Positions 1 to 11,930 of a stretch of 64,000 nucleotides of DNA are shown here, piece after piece. The first letter of the stretch is position 1; the number at the start of each line of letters is the position of its first letter. The position numbers were made by a program, and so were the translations under genes. Origin of the DNA: Augochlora pura (Eukaryota; Arthropoda; Insecta; Hymenoptera; Halictidae). The stretch spans positions 30,379,640 to 30,443,639 of the forward strand of contig NC_135781.1 in the NCBI RefSeq assembly GCF_028453695.1. The letters run 5' to 3'. Under the pieces are notes generated by a model. The model had not been told where the DNA came from. It made no database searches and was given only the letters and a program-made list of their open reading frames with translations.

Positions 1-1212
1 ATATGTATACCTATGTTAATGAAAAATAAAATAAGCTTGACTTAACGTGTTAAGAATACAATTTACAAAGAAAACGTGAAGAAAATTAAACCAGTACATT
101 ATACATCACTTTCCCAAAATAACAATTTTTCAAAGCAATTTAAATACAGTATTAATCAAATTCATAGCGAAAGAATTCGACTGTTTCTTTTTCTATCTTT
201 CTTTTCATTTTCATCTCGTTCTTTTGCATCGGTGTTTGCACTCATTCCCGTCCACTGCATTTCTAAGATCGCCAGACGGATTGAGAACCGCTGCGCTAGC
301 CGGGCCGCCTGCGCACGAGAGCGCAATTTAAGTGGATATTGCGCGGAGACTTAGGGCGCAAATGAAATCGCGCTCGGAATCGTCCCGAGGACGTGTACAG
401 GTGTGCGGGCCGTCCGTGTGACACGGCACACCTGCAGCCGCCGCCGCCGCCGGACCTGAAGGGAACGGGTTCCCATTTCTACGTTCGAGGTCCTTCGGGG
501 TCTCGGGTTTAAGGAAGGCGGTATATCGGTTCCGCAAGGAGCACGGAGAAAGAAACCGAGACGCCGGGTAGGAAGGGAATCGATTTGCTCGTCAAACTCT
601 CTGCTTTCGAACCCCCGCTTCTGAAACGATGGAGAACGGCGACGTGTATTCTTGGCGGCGCGGACCCTCGTCGACGTTTCCGAAAACCGTTCGTAAGCTT
701 TCTCCCGCGTAAGGGGGTGGGGATTTTACTTGGATCTAATTTGGCGAGCAACCTGCGTTCTCGTTCGTTGTATCGGTATTCATTTGCCTCGCTTATGGCG
801 TTCGTAAAACGTTGTCGCAATGGCGTTTGCGCGAAATAAGAAATCTCTGCGTTTATTGGAGGAAATGAGAGTCACTTAGGAATTTCTTCCTTTAATAATT
901 TCTACTAATTGGTAGTCTTATTAAGTTCGCAATGGCGGTCCTGAATTATTTTAATTTTTCTGTTAGTCTTTTTTTCAATTTTTTTTTTTGTAAATGCATA
1001 AAATCCACAGTCTACTAATATATAAAAATATAATAATACCTGCACGTGGTTGATAGCTGCATAATATTACAATGTTTTTAAGTTTATTAATCAATCAGAT
1101 ATTTTTTGACAAATACACTCGTTAGAGCACAAAATGTAACATTGATGTTCTTTCATAGATAATATTGTATGGCGAATTGTCCAAAGTCGCTGTAATGTGA
1201 TACTGCCCCGAA
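1..1212. other. Non-coding sequence, no gene seen
   Basis: The first 250 bases are AT-rich, 250-840 is GC-rich with many CpG, and 840-1212 is AT-rich again with short A and T runs. Short open frames exist on both strands in the GC-rich part, but they overlap one another and show no recognisable domain or splice structure. Nothing functional can be supported. Confidence 0.6.
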
Positions 1213-1254
1213 GTGGACAACCCCTAAGGAAATAACTGAAGATAGGGGTTGTCA
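1213..1254. repeat. Short inverted repeat (hairpin)
   Basis: Two arms of 13-14 bases, centred on ACAACCCCTA and its complement TAGGGGTTGT, are separated by about 15 bases. Pairing is complete apart from one extra base in the left arm. The hairpin stands in AT-rich DNA with no gene next to it, so its role is unknown. Confidence 0.5.
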
Positions 1255-1533
1255 CGGACATTCGACAATAGAGATCGAACCGCAGACGGATCAACTCGTC
1301 TTGTCATAAAGAACTGTACATGATACTAGATATTCGGAACACAATTGTGAATAGCGTAGACTATGAATAAAATACCACGACGTATAACATATGGAGCCAA
1401 CGGAGCTCGCAACAATATATTTCATAGAAGAGCTGTATTTGAACAAAATCTGAAAAAAAATCAGATGATATATATACACACTTCATTTCACTTAATTTCA
1501 CTTTACACATTTCGTTTCAAAGAGATTGCAATA

Positions 1534-1665
1534 TTAACTCTTTGCCGTTATTTTTATAAATATCGCCGATTTTAAAAATTATTGAAAGTGCAACTGTTAT
1601 ATGAGTCACGAGACTCATTTTCACATGCGTTGAATAAATGTTAAATTATTTTAGCAAAGTAAGCA
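1534..1665 (-). mobile_element. Family A TTAA element, truncated copy
   Basis: It begins with TTAACTCTTTGCCG, a diverged form of the family A terminus. Inside it has an ATATGAGTCACGAGACTCA-like stretch (palindrome at 1602-1617) that aligns with the reverse complement of the middle of the copy at 48159-48407, giving the orientation. No matching right terminus was found, so the far end is lost or mutated and the given end is approximate. Confidence 0.5.
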
Positions 1666-2154
1666 TAAACTCAAATAACGAGAGCCCATCATTACACAAA
1701 ATAACCGTCTAATTAATATAAAAATACAAAATAGACTAACAAGTTCCACTATACACCATCCCTAAGACTCCGTTCATAGAACCGCAGCTGCTGCATTATC
1801 AATTGCTCCGTCTTCAAAAAACTATACCCCACAGTTCAAGCGACGGCACACACACGCGTAGAGAAAATCAATACGGAACAGTCTCCTGATTTCGTGAAAA
1901 AAAAAAGAAGAGAAATCCTAACGAAGGCCCGACGAGTGACACGTCCCGCGGACCGAAATATCCCCTTGACAGTGCTTCCGAGTGTCATCCCGCGGGGGGA
2001 GGAGGAGGAGGTTAATTCGCGCACATAATAATTCGCGGGGGGTGGGGTGGCAGCGAGGGACACTCCGGTTGGCTCCGAAGATAAATATGGAGCCGAAATT
2101 GGACAGCAGGTGCGAGGGTACGCGGCAGACCGAGGACGCGTCTGCAGCCGTGCT
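1666..2154. other. Non-coding sequence, no gene seen
   Basis: AT-rich up to about 1830, then GC-rich. The frames here are short and continue into the microsatellite that follows. No terminus, RNA gene or coding signal was recognised. Confidence 0.5.
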
Positions 2155-2178
2155 CAGACAGACAGTCAGACAGCTATC

Positions 2179-2229
<51 letters not shown>

Positions 2230-2293
2230 AGAGAGAGAAAGAGGGGGGCAGACAGAAAGACAGACAGACAGGCAGACAGACAGACAGACAGAC
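2155..2293. repeat. Compound microsatellite (GA)n and (ACAG)n
   Basis: ACAG-type units lead into about 60 bases of nearly pure (GA)n at 2184-2245, then about 45 bases of (ACAG)n at 2248-2292. Open frames crossing it encode only repeating Arg-Glu or Ser-Leu dipeptides and are artefacts of the repeat. Confidence 0.9.
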
Positions 2294-2759
2294 GTCAATG
2301 GAAGAACCATCTGGCTCTCTCGAGTCGACGTGGCTGTCTTCTTGGCGTATATACGGCGCGCACGTACACACGTCCGAGGGGTGCATGGACACGACGAAAA
2401 GGGTCTTTGTCAGCGTGGCCCAGACTCGCGCCGCGCCGAGGAGAGGAGAGAGCGTGTAACAGCTGGCCTGAATGGATGGGTAGAGGCGCCTCGATAGGCC
2501 CGACGACGTTATCGCGACGGAAAGAGGGTAGTCGTTCCCTCTCGCGGAGGATTCATTGGAATTACAGGGGAGAATGGAGCCGCGGGAGTGTAAAGATTGA
2601 ATCCCGAAATGCCGTAGACTTTCCGGAATTATAAGCCCGGCCTTCCCGGAGCGCGGATCGGATCTTAAGGAGGCGGAGGGCGGGGGAGGCCGTGCCTCGA
2701 GCTCCGAGGAAAATATTGTGCTTCCTATTGGAAACGTTTCATCGTCTCCGTTCTATCCC

Positions 2760-2805
2760 GTCCTCCTCCTCCTCCTCCCCCTCGCCCGTGCCCCCCCCCC
2801 CCCCC
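2760..2805. repeat. (TCC)n tract followed by a 15-base C run
   Basis: A (TCC)n stretch grades into C-rich sequence and ends in 15 consecutive C at 2791-2805. The complementary strand is G-rich and could form stacked-G structures. Length in the assembly may be unreliable. Confidence 0.85.
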
Positions 2806-5263
2806 TTAACGTCGCGTCGTCCTCGCGGCGGCGCATAATCGCCTGCGAAATTCCGTAAATAACAGTGCTGGGTCCTTGCGCGGGATGATATTGCGAATCA
2901 GCCCTGTCGTCGCGGGGCTCTTCCTACGAGATTGGATCCCGCTCAATGGACTACCGGCTTGATGCGAACACTGCAAACTGGCAAACACGGTGCTCCTGTT
3001 TGCGCATACGTCGCACGGCGCATGATAGACATTATTCTCGCGCTTAAAAAAAGGCGAATACTTTGATGGTTCTAGGATAAGTGCCAGAAGGTCTGTCGCA
3101 GTATTTTTATCAAAAAGCATTCCCGTCTTTTTTATTATATGGCTGAATCCTTGGGAATAGATATTCCTAGTTTTTAACCCCTTTAAGGATGCATTTTTAT
3201 AGTAGGGAACAGTCTATTTAATTTTTTCTTTATTACTGATATTTCATTTTATTTCATTCGATCATGTTTTCTCGGTATTATTGAGGGATTCTGTAGCGAA
3301 TAATTTTTCAACTAATTCTCATTTTCTTTATAAAGAAAATAGATAAAATTAAATAAAATAAATACGAACGCAGAGAACAAAATCACGCTATTCTGACTCT
3401 TAATTAAATGCTAATATAACTATTAACAGCTAGGCAACACCACTTAACATTTCGCAAAAAAAAATTAAGAAAAGTCAATTCTAAAACAAGTGACTCAATT
3501 GTCAAACACCCCCCTGTGTTCCCCAAAACTGTTCCACTTTTAGGAACAATTTATCGGTGGCATACACGTTAGCAGCTATCTCGCGATCACGTTACCACGT
3601 CTTCGTCGATTCCTTTTTCCGGGTATCAAGTCTTCCACGAGACGCGACTTGGCCGGAACGGTTGATACATGCAGCCGATCGTGACTCCGCGTCGCGTCGC
3701 GTCGCAACAGACTGGAACCCGCAAGGAAATTGGGACGCCATAGCCCATTGTCTGGCTATAGGAGCACCCCATCTACTTTCAAGCTCCGTTGCTCTTCGAC
3801 AACCGAGATTGCGGGCCCGGCTGTTTGCCGGTCGACCGTCGATGGACGGAACGGAAGCAGCCGTTTAAGATATGCAAAAAGAGTTGTGGACCGGGTTCGT
3901 CGCGACAGACCGTGCGCCATCGTCCACTGAAATCTCATCCGGTCTCGACTAATTAGCTCGGTCGTTGGATGATATTTGAATTAAAAGTCGCCGGGCGAGG
4001 CTCGGGACGCGCGCGGCATCCGAAGAAAGTCGTACCGTTCTGATTAATATTTCAATTAATCGCCGCGGTTGAAAACTTTCTGCCGGGTGGCAATTGTTTT
4101 TCAATACCTCAGGGATCTTAATTAATATATAGGGTGTGCAGTCAAAGTTTGTTTACTTCGTAAGCTGCGCCTGAATAATTATAATTTATTTTTATTTATG
4201 AAGGGGAAGGTCTGATTACAGACACGTGTACATGACTTCGTGAAAAGGATAAAACGGTGTGAATAAACCTTAATGTTCTTAAGGAAGCATAGAAGTTCGC
4301 ATAAGAAAAAAAATCAAGGACAATTTATAAGTCCATCGAGAAAAATAACTCTTCTAAATTCACAGGACTCAAGCCCTAAAACGTACGTCGCACTCGCACA
4401 CTTATCCTCGACGCAAAGCACGTGCTTATCAATCGCGTTGCATCTTTCCCACCGTCCACCGTTGCCCTCGACGTTCCGCTAATGATTTCGCTGCGGAGCG
4501 AAGGTATCGTACAAATTTCCGATCGCATATCGCGCGGAGATTAGCCCGCCGATATTAGCATTCGAAGGGTTGCGCGCAATTCGGTCCGTGTCCAGGGGCC
4601 GAGCCCCGTTGTCGGCGCGGTATTTCGAGATTCCATCGAGCCCGGGGTTCGACACGCGCGCCGGCTAATCCGTAACCGGGATTTTGTTCGGAAAAAGCGA
4701 AAAGTAATTTCCGTGTACAAGACAGACGACCCTTTGTGCGACAGGGATTACCGTTTCCGCGAGCGGATTTAATTTCGCGGTGGCGCCGTATCCGCGGGAA
4801 TAACAATAAGCGCGGCGGCAGCGGCGGCCACGGTTTAGGTGCGCGCGCGCGCGCGATACGATCCCGAGGCTCGCGCAATTAATTATCCCACGGGCTGCTG
4901 CGGGGGATATCGGCGGATATCGCGCCCCGCGAAATTAGTATCCTATTAAACGCTCGAACGGAGAGCCGACAGTCAACAGAGTCCCTCTCCCCGAACAGCT
5001 TCAATTATTAATCGCGTCGTCTGGAGAGGCCGGTAGAGGAGGAGGTCGCCCGTAGAGCCGGCAAGAAGAATTCGTCATCGTTGTTTCTACGGCCGAGCCC
5101 CGGAGAGCATGCTCCTTGATTATTTAGCTGCAGCCGTGTGTACCCCTTTTAACAAGATTGCCAGCAGAGGCTCGTCCTCGTCCACGGAGAAACAACGAAA
5201 TCGCGGCTGCTCTTTGCATAATGAAGTTTTATTTGCGGACCATTTGCTCTCCGCGAGCGCCGC

Positions 5264-5265
<2 letters not shown>
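2806..5265. other. Non-coding sequence, no gene seen
   Basis: GC-rich, CpG-rich sequence flanks an AT-rich valley at about 3120-3560. A lone TTAACCCC-type terminus occurs near 3173 without a partner. An alternating CG run of 15 bases lies at 4841-4855. Several TTAATTA and AATTAAT words sit in the GC-rich part around 3950-5000, a texture common in insect regulatory DNA. No exon can be supported. Confidence 0.5.

Positions 5266-5296
<31 letters not shown>
5266..5296. repeat. (CT)n microsatellite
   Basis: About 31 bases of uninterrupted CT dinucleotide in GC-rich sequence. On the opposite strand this is a GAGA tract. Confidence 0.9.
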
Positions 5297-5298
<2 letters not shown>

Positions 5299-7637
5299 GC
5301 TCCGATGCGGCCGGGATTACGCTGCCGCCGACTAATCCCCGACGCGTTTCGATCTCGGCGGGGAAATCGAGCACCCCGAGAGTCATCGCGAAAAAGAAGC
5401 GACGGCTCGGTGTTTTCGAAGAAATCGAAGGTAGGCTAACGCTACGCTGTTACTTTATGATAGAGTCAGAAGTTTACCGTTGCTTAAACAGGATGACCAA
5501 CATCTAGTCAGCTTCCGCAGGATTTAGAGTTTATATTTCTCTACCTTACTATTCATCTGTAAGGGACAGTCCACACAGGTGCCCTCTGTGTACCGTTTGT
5601 GTAGATCATAGACAAGCGAATAAAAGTTAGTCGTAGCCACGCCATCCTCAAGTCCTGATCGTAAGAAATTAACCTGTTGGGATGACGAGGATGGGATGAT
5701 CAAATAATACTTTATTATTACGTGTTTATTCAAAGTCCACCGCAATGAAATACACGTCTATTAGACGTAACTTGTTACCGTTTATACATTACACAATATT
5801 ATACTTTATAACGCTATTGAGACAATGAAGGCTAGAAAATTGTTAATCTGTAGGAGCTGTGACTAGCTCGGTAGACTGGCCTGAATTGACTGACTCGTTT
5901 CCTCGTAGGCCCTTTATAGTAAGTGTCAATGCTGATGAGGTGCAATAACCAGCAGGTGAAGGAATACTTGTCCTTATCCACATGTTCCGTGCATTTCGCT
6001 GAACACTCCAACAAAACCCAACAAATTCCTTACAGAATCTATCCCGTGCCGCGAACAAGATAAACGAAAGTAAAAGGCTAAATGGAACTGCGAGGTGACG
6101 GCTGCTGACCGGATAGTTTAGGTAGAAGGTGCCGCCAGGGTATTTATCGGGAATTGGCTGGCAAAGAGACCGAAGTGGATGATTAGGAGCCGGGCAGCCC
6201 GCGCGGTGGTGGATCCCAGACAGAATTCCTATTTGGATGCCAGCCCGGGGACGGGCACGAGCCGTCAGAGATATTTATCGGGAATTAGCGGACCTGAGCC
6301 TGGTAAACGCCTATTGAAAACGAAGGACATTGTTCCCGAAGGATTACAGAATGTAGCGTTGCACGGTGTCGCAAATGAAAATGGATCCGTCCGATTTTGC
6401 GAAGAGAGCGCGCACACGGTCGAAACTCGATTGAGAGCTGGTTCGCGAGGGTCTTTCGCGGGTTTCGGCGGTGTCCGCGCCGATCCATAAAATGCGGGGG
6501 AAAGCCATCTCGCTGGCGAAATAAAGGGAAAATGTACACGATTACGGGGTGGCGGCGGCGGCGGCGGCGGCGGCCGTGAATACGCGTAATACTGCGGCCA
6601 GCCGGTGACCGTTTTACCGGGTTCCATCGATCCGGATCCGCCATTTTTGTCCGGGATTATCGGAGGCTGGTTTACCGATCCTAATTCGTATCTGGGAGCG
6701 GGCACAATGCGAGCACGTTCCGAAAGTAGACGCCGGGAGGATTGAACCGGGACAAAAGCGGGACGGAGACGGAAACAGGTCGGCGGGATAGAGAGGATAG
6801 GAATAGGAGTGGATCGGGAGATTCCGGTGGATCGTCGACGTCGTAGTCGGAAACGAAACTAATGCACAAGACGCTTCCCCCTCCCGGTTGGATTGTCATT
6901 GCTCGGAACTCCGACGGAAATTCGCATGACTGATAAACCGATATCGGGTTATTCGAGCGCCCGGCATCCGCCGCCGGATGATACAAATTGATAATCGAAA
7001 GCTAATGGATTGCTTTCGATTTGTTCCCTACCAGCCGGGCAGCGATGCGTCGCTTGTTTCCGAAACGATTGGAAATTGAAATCTGCTTTAACTACCGGCG
7101 CGCGCCTCCATTTTTTTCTAATCAACCGCCCCGATACTATCGGCCGCCGCCGCCGCGAACAAAAAATCCGGATCCCCCTCGATGAACCTTCTGTCCCCAT
7201 TGTCTTTTTTTTTCTTCTGCGAGAGGAGGCGGCGCAGCAGCCTTCCCGATACCCATCTGAGCAGAAATCGTGGAGCGTAAATCAGGCTCGCCGCGCGTCT
7301 GAAGTCCCACTGTACCGTACAGGAAAGCATCGGTTCCCCGGTCCGCGTTCATCAATGTCCACCTGATCGCGCGTTATACTCTTTGATTCGACGATACGAA
7401 TAGATCGATTGTCGCAGGCGAGCGTGGAGCCCGCCGCCGGCGAAAATTCATGCGACCTTCCCGAAAAGTGACGCTATTGTCTGCCATTTGACACGGTATC
7501 GATTCGAGCGAATTCTACGGACAGACTTCGACGATTCGACTCGGGGAGGCCGGTGCTCATTGGACCGCCGATTTTATGCGTTTACGTCGAAAATGTGGAG
7601 ACTGGTTACGAAATATTTAAAATATTTAAAGAACTTT
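5297..7637. other. Non-coding sequence, no gene seen
   Basis: GC-rich at 5297-5500 and 6060-7560, with a block of intermediate composition at about 5520-6060. That block has overlapping short minus-strand frames but no recognisable domain. It might be an old repeat; I could not assign it. No splice-flanked exon was identified. Confidence 0.45.
6551..6574. repeat. (GGC)n trinucleotide repeat
   Basis: Eight GGC units in a row. The frames across it read poly-Arg or poly-Pro, which is a product of the repeat. Confidence 0.85.
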
Positions 7638-7786
7638 TCGATTGGTAATATTTTTCAATATCAATTGATAATATTTTCGATCGATTGATATTATTTTCTA
7701 TCGTTTGATAATATTTTTAATCGATTAATACTATTTTTAATCGATTGATAATAATTTTAATCGACTGATAATATTTTCGATCGATT
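7638..7786. repeat. 20-base tandem repeat array
   Basis: Seven units in almost perfect 20-base register, consensus TCGATTGATAATATTTTTAA; the six units from 7661 on start exactly every 20 bases. Units differ by one to four substitutions without length change. It lies at the edge of an AT-rich valley in no gene. Every unit carries a TCGATTGAT core. Confidence 0.9.
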
Positions 7787-8220
7787 TAAATGATTGAAGA
7801 CCGAATTGAATCTCGATGTAACTTCCGGATCTTGTTATTAATGAAAATGTTCTTTATTTCGCACGAAAGCTAATTATCCAGTGATCGCATTCTAAAAGAA
7901 CAAACTTTCGTAGCGGGAGACTGGAATCTCGGTCAGCGGAACCATACGTTAATTAAATACCAACTGTTACTCCGTAGAATGCGGCGGTAGATTAAATTCA
8001 GTGATGAATGCGTATTTTTCAGATACAGTGATGTTTTTAATAAATTGCTTGTAAACTCGATCGTGGACTCTGGAACTCGGACGCCAACAATATGAAGTAG
8101 GATCTGTGAATGAAAGAAGGGAAAACTGCGAACGCGTTGGAGATATTAAATCATACATGCCGTTTGTATCGTTGGCATCGAACGGAATGGATGTAATTTA
8201 TTTTTACCAGTCTGACGGAG

Positions 8221-8376
8221 TAATTTATAGAATACATTTAATTTATGGAATATATTTAATCTATAAAATATATTTCATCGATATAATATATTTAATTCAT
8301 AGAATATATTTAATTTATAGAATATATTTAATCTATATAATATATATGTAATATATATAAATATAATATATTCAAT
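8221..8376. repeat. 18-base AT-rich tandem repeat array
   Basis: At least six 18-base units with consensus ATAGAATATATTTAATTT run in register from 8227 and decay into TA-rich sequence after 8334. Because 18 is a multiple of three, it creates an open frame with a repeating Ile-Tyr-rich hexapeptide. I regard that frame as spurious. Confidence 0.85.
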
Positions 8377-9700
8377 CTCCACATATATTTAATATATACA
8401 ATAACCTTAGTATTTGAATAACACCGAATTAAAAACGTACGTGAATTACCAAGTTGATTAACGCAGCAACGAACCGAGCTTGCACGCGTTAAAATATGTC
8501 GAAAATCGCGACCGCGCCGCAAAGCATTCGAATCGCAGTCTCGCCGCGGAACTTTCTTCGAATTTTCCGCGAACTTTTCGACGCTCTGCGAGCCGAACTT
8601 TTTCCGCGGAAAATGACATGCCGCGCGACGGACCTGTGCGGGGACGTTAAGCCGCGCACAAAAGCTATCGATTCGATGGGAACGTGGGGGGAGGCGTGCG
8701 CGAGGTAATTAACATTTTCGTGGAAGACGTCTCGCAATTAACCCGCTCGGTGGGGAGGGGGGGACTTAAATTTCCATCGCGGAGCCGGGAGAGCGTAGAT
8801 CAAAGCCGGTTCGCCCCGGGTCGCGTCGCGACGGCACACTTTCCGATTTTCCGAAACCAACTACTTAACGTTCCATCTGGCTCGGCCCTCCTTCCCCCAC
8901 CCCCCGACAGATATTTCATTAAAACTTGCAATCCGATTCAAAACGGGGACGAAAGTAGCTCGTATTAAGCTCCCGCTCCGCTTCTCTGCGACAAACATTC
9001 CCGCCCGAAAGTTTTGCCGCGGGGACAAAGCGAAACACCCGTTGTGCATCGCTCTGTTTACAGAATTGTAAGTTATCCGCAGAAGCGGACGGACAGGGAG
9101 AAGAAGAGAGAGAGAGGAAGAGAGTGAGGGAAGGTAGGAGGGATGGTCCACTCCCGCGGAATTAAAGAAATAAATAATCGGTTCGCTAACTGGCGCTCGG
9201 GCCCGCTTCTCGCGCAAGTTTGTTTTCCGTTTGGACCGCGGAAGTATCAGTTTTCGTTATTCGCGGAATTTTGCTTTTCGCGTTGGTTTTCGGGTTGGAA
9301 ACGGTGCCGAGTTTCCGGCGACCAGAGAAACTGGAGAGCACGGAGACTAACCGATGGGAACGCGGCAGCCAGCAGGTGTGTATCGATTCGGTAGAGAATC
9401 GATAGGACCGCGAGAATTAAGAAATCCGCAGCCGCACAGTTGCCGCGGCGGGTTTGCCCGCGGAATAACCGGCGGGGGATGGAAACGGGCAGTATTCGGA
9501 GTCGGTTCGCAGGAAAATCGAGTTAGCATCGGGCCGAGCGGGCCACGAGGAGCCGGAAGAAAGTGGAAGAAGCAATCCTTTCCGTTCGATTTGCCCGGAG
9601 TACAGAGCGGATCGGAAAGATTTAGCCAATATTTTAAGAGCCGAGCGGGAAACGTCGGAAATAATACCGGGAGACCGCGAGCAACTATCCACCCCCTGCT

Positions 9701-9768
9701 CCTCCCTCCACCACCTCGTCCTCCTCCTCCTCCTCTTCTTCTTCTTCTTCTTCTTCATTCTCTTCTTC
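9701..9768. repeat. (TCC)n and (TTC)n pyrimidine tract
   Basis: A homopyrimidine stretch passes from TCC to TTC triplets. Such tracts can adopt triplex structure. It produces poly-Lys/Arg or poly-Pro/Leu frames that are not genes. Confidence 0.85.
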
Positions 9769-10035
9769 GGAACTCCGAGAGGCGAGGCAACTTAATTAAA
9801 AACAGTTTCTCAGGAGGTTACATAAATTCAGCGGGCGTTCGTTCGGCCGCGTTTACAATCCCGAGGAACCCGGCGCCGGCGATCATCTGCTTCACATTTA
9901 TTACGGGGAAACGCGGAGCGCGCTGTCGGCCGCGCGCGCGCGTGCTCCCTTCCTCGCGGAGTATGTAGATGTCCCGCCGGAATTTACATTTTAATGCCGT
10001 TTGGAGAGCCCCGCGCGCCGCGGGTACCTCCCGGC

Positions 10036-10075
10036 AAAAAAAAAAAATGCAGCCGACACTCTCTCTCTCTCTCTC
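10036..10075. repeat. A run followed by (CT)n microsatellite
   Basis: A run of about 12 A (10036-10047) is followed ten bases later by 18 bases of CT dinucleotide. Confidence 0.8.
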
Positions 10076-11405
10076 CGCGTCCCATAAATCGCTCCGCGAA
10101 AACTGACGAGCGGCGTTACACGCCCCTCTCCGAAGATAAAAGGATTGCTCGACGGCATCCGATCCGGAAGAATTCGACGCGACGGACGCTCGCTTGCGTC
10201 ACGCGACGGCGACACGCCGGGATGCGAATTTCGACGACTTTGATCGGAACGAATTCGAAAGTGTATTTTCGTTTGCTTCGTTTCGACGGGTTCTTATTTC
10301 TTCTGGTCGGCTATGGCGAAAGCCGGCGCGCGTTCGTTACGGGGGTTTGTTGGGAAGTTACGCGGAGGAACGGGAAACGTTGAACCAGTTCTTTTATAAA
10401 TACGGTTCAGTTTCAGATATTTATGGGGACAATTGGGGACTAATTGTCGCGTGGAAATTGTTAATATTGGGGCTGTAATTATTTTGGAAAAAGGTTGATG
10501 CTATGGGGGGAGTGCGTGTGCACTGTGCAAAGTAATATGGCTATTAAAAAATTTTTCAATGCTAAAGAAAGGACAACATAGCTTTCGAGATCAAAATATT
10601 CAATTTCAACTAATTTTGAGATAAAATTATTGCTATCCATTCTTCTTGGTATTTAGTTAAGTATGCATTTAGTGCTGCGAATAATTTGCTTAGTGAAAAT
10701 GAATCTTTTTACAGCGTATATCAAGTTTAAAGAACGCTTTAATGTAGACACTACTACGTATCTGTTTTTTAATTTGCAAAACCCGTTAATATTAATCTAC
10801 GTAAAAAATTGATTTAATATCGTTATACTGCTAATATATCACGTATTCATGACAAAATCGAGTAAATTAAATTAACAATAGCAAAAGAATTTAAAGAATT
10901 TAAACATTTAGCTATAATATTATATCGGATTAATTGAAACGATTAAGAAAGGATGTAAATGTCTATACAACTCCCTCAAGTATACAAGCGACGCGAGAAA
11001 TTTTTACGTTGCACGAAAGTCCGCAGTCTAATTATAACTGCAGCGAACCCTCGATTATCCGGTCTATGTAGAACGACATATATGTTGGAATAATAGGAAC
11101 AGTTACTTACGGTTATCTGCCAGATTTCATCTGTATTGATTCGAACAGCAGATCGTTTTGCATATGGGTTGTCCTAGATCGAACTGATTGCATGTAAAGC
11201 GTATTCCGACGATAGAGAATTCTGATATTGGAGGACCGGATAATCAAGATTCTAGATTAATTCTATTTCGTACTATTAATGCATAATGATCTACAGTCCA
11301 ACGCTGAGGGAGAACATCTGAGTATAATAAATTGCTTCGAGACTATACTCCGTGATTATTCTTCGGGGCAATCGATAAACTGTAGTGTTTCGATTGTCTT
11401 CAATT

Positions 11406-11930
11406 TTAACCCTTTGCACTATTGCGCCTTTCAGAGCTAGTTATGCTATTATACTACTTATGCTACAGAGCTGTTATTATTATTATTTTGTCTTTAATTG
11501 TTTCCTTGATGTTATAGATGATTCTTGTGTCCCGATTGTCCTCGTTTACTTCCATTCCCAGATTTCGATTACAGGGGATTCAAATTTCATTTCGACTTAA
11601 CCCTTTGCATTCGAAGCCATTTTAACTGTAATTCTAAAATAACTTCTCCAACATATAGCATTTCTATTTTATATGACAAAATGTATTTTATGCATATGAA
11701 ATTGAATCTTGTAACTCATGCAACAACAATTATACTTTTAATAATTTTTGAAGTCAAATCTTTCATAATATAAAAATTATCTTGCAACGTGCAGTAACAA
11801 TTTTAATGGTGCCTCAGAATCACCACTCGAGTGCAAAGGGTTAATAGACATAATTCGCAGTCATATTTATCGAATTGTGCACGAAATATTTGTTACGAGC
11901 TTGACTCGTCATTATAGGGCAACGGGTTAA
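11406..11930. mobile_element. Family B TTAA element interrupted by a family A element
   Basis: The left end TTAACCCTTTGCACTAT and the reverse complement of the right end, TTAACCCGTTGCCCTAT, match closely and both border on TTAA. The right half carries the family B subterminal palindrome as ACGAGCTTGACTCGT (11895-11909). Removing the inner element leaves about 280 bases, a plausible length for a non-autonomous TTAA element. No transposase is encoded. The left part is diverged, so boundaries are moderately certain. Confidence 0.6.
11597..11844 (+). mobile_element. Family A TTAA element, complete copy
   Basis: 248 bases bounded by TTAA. The left end is TTAACCCTTTGCATTCGA; the right end is the complement of TTAACCCTTTGCACTCGA, one mismatch in 18. 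The interior is AT-rich without coding capacity. TTAA flanks plus CCC-starting inverted ends are the hallmark of piggyBac-type elements, so this is called a piggyBac-like MITE by inference. It lies within a family B copy and so inserted later. It aligns along its length with the copy at 48159-48407. Confidence 0.75.

Larger units (their letters stand above)
8377..11405. other. Non-coding sequence, no gene seen
   Basis: GC-rich at about 8490-10380 with many CpG and several TAATTA words; AT-rich from 10480 onward. Frames of up to about 200 codons in the GC-rich part overlap frames on the other strand and are low-complexity around 9700. Nothing recognisable was found in either part. Confidence 0.5.

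Noticed and set aside
2047..2634. 195-codon frame with an Arg/Glu/Asp-rich middle
   Set aside because: The middle is a translation of (GA)n and (ACAG)n; the flanks show no domain.
3173..3190. TTAACCCC-type terminus
   Set aside because: No matching right end was found within several hundred bases, so no element can be delimited.
8221..8376. Regular short repeats that might suggest a CRISPR array
   Set aside because: The units are directly adjacent with no unique spacers, and the sequence is plainly eukaryotic.
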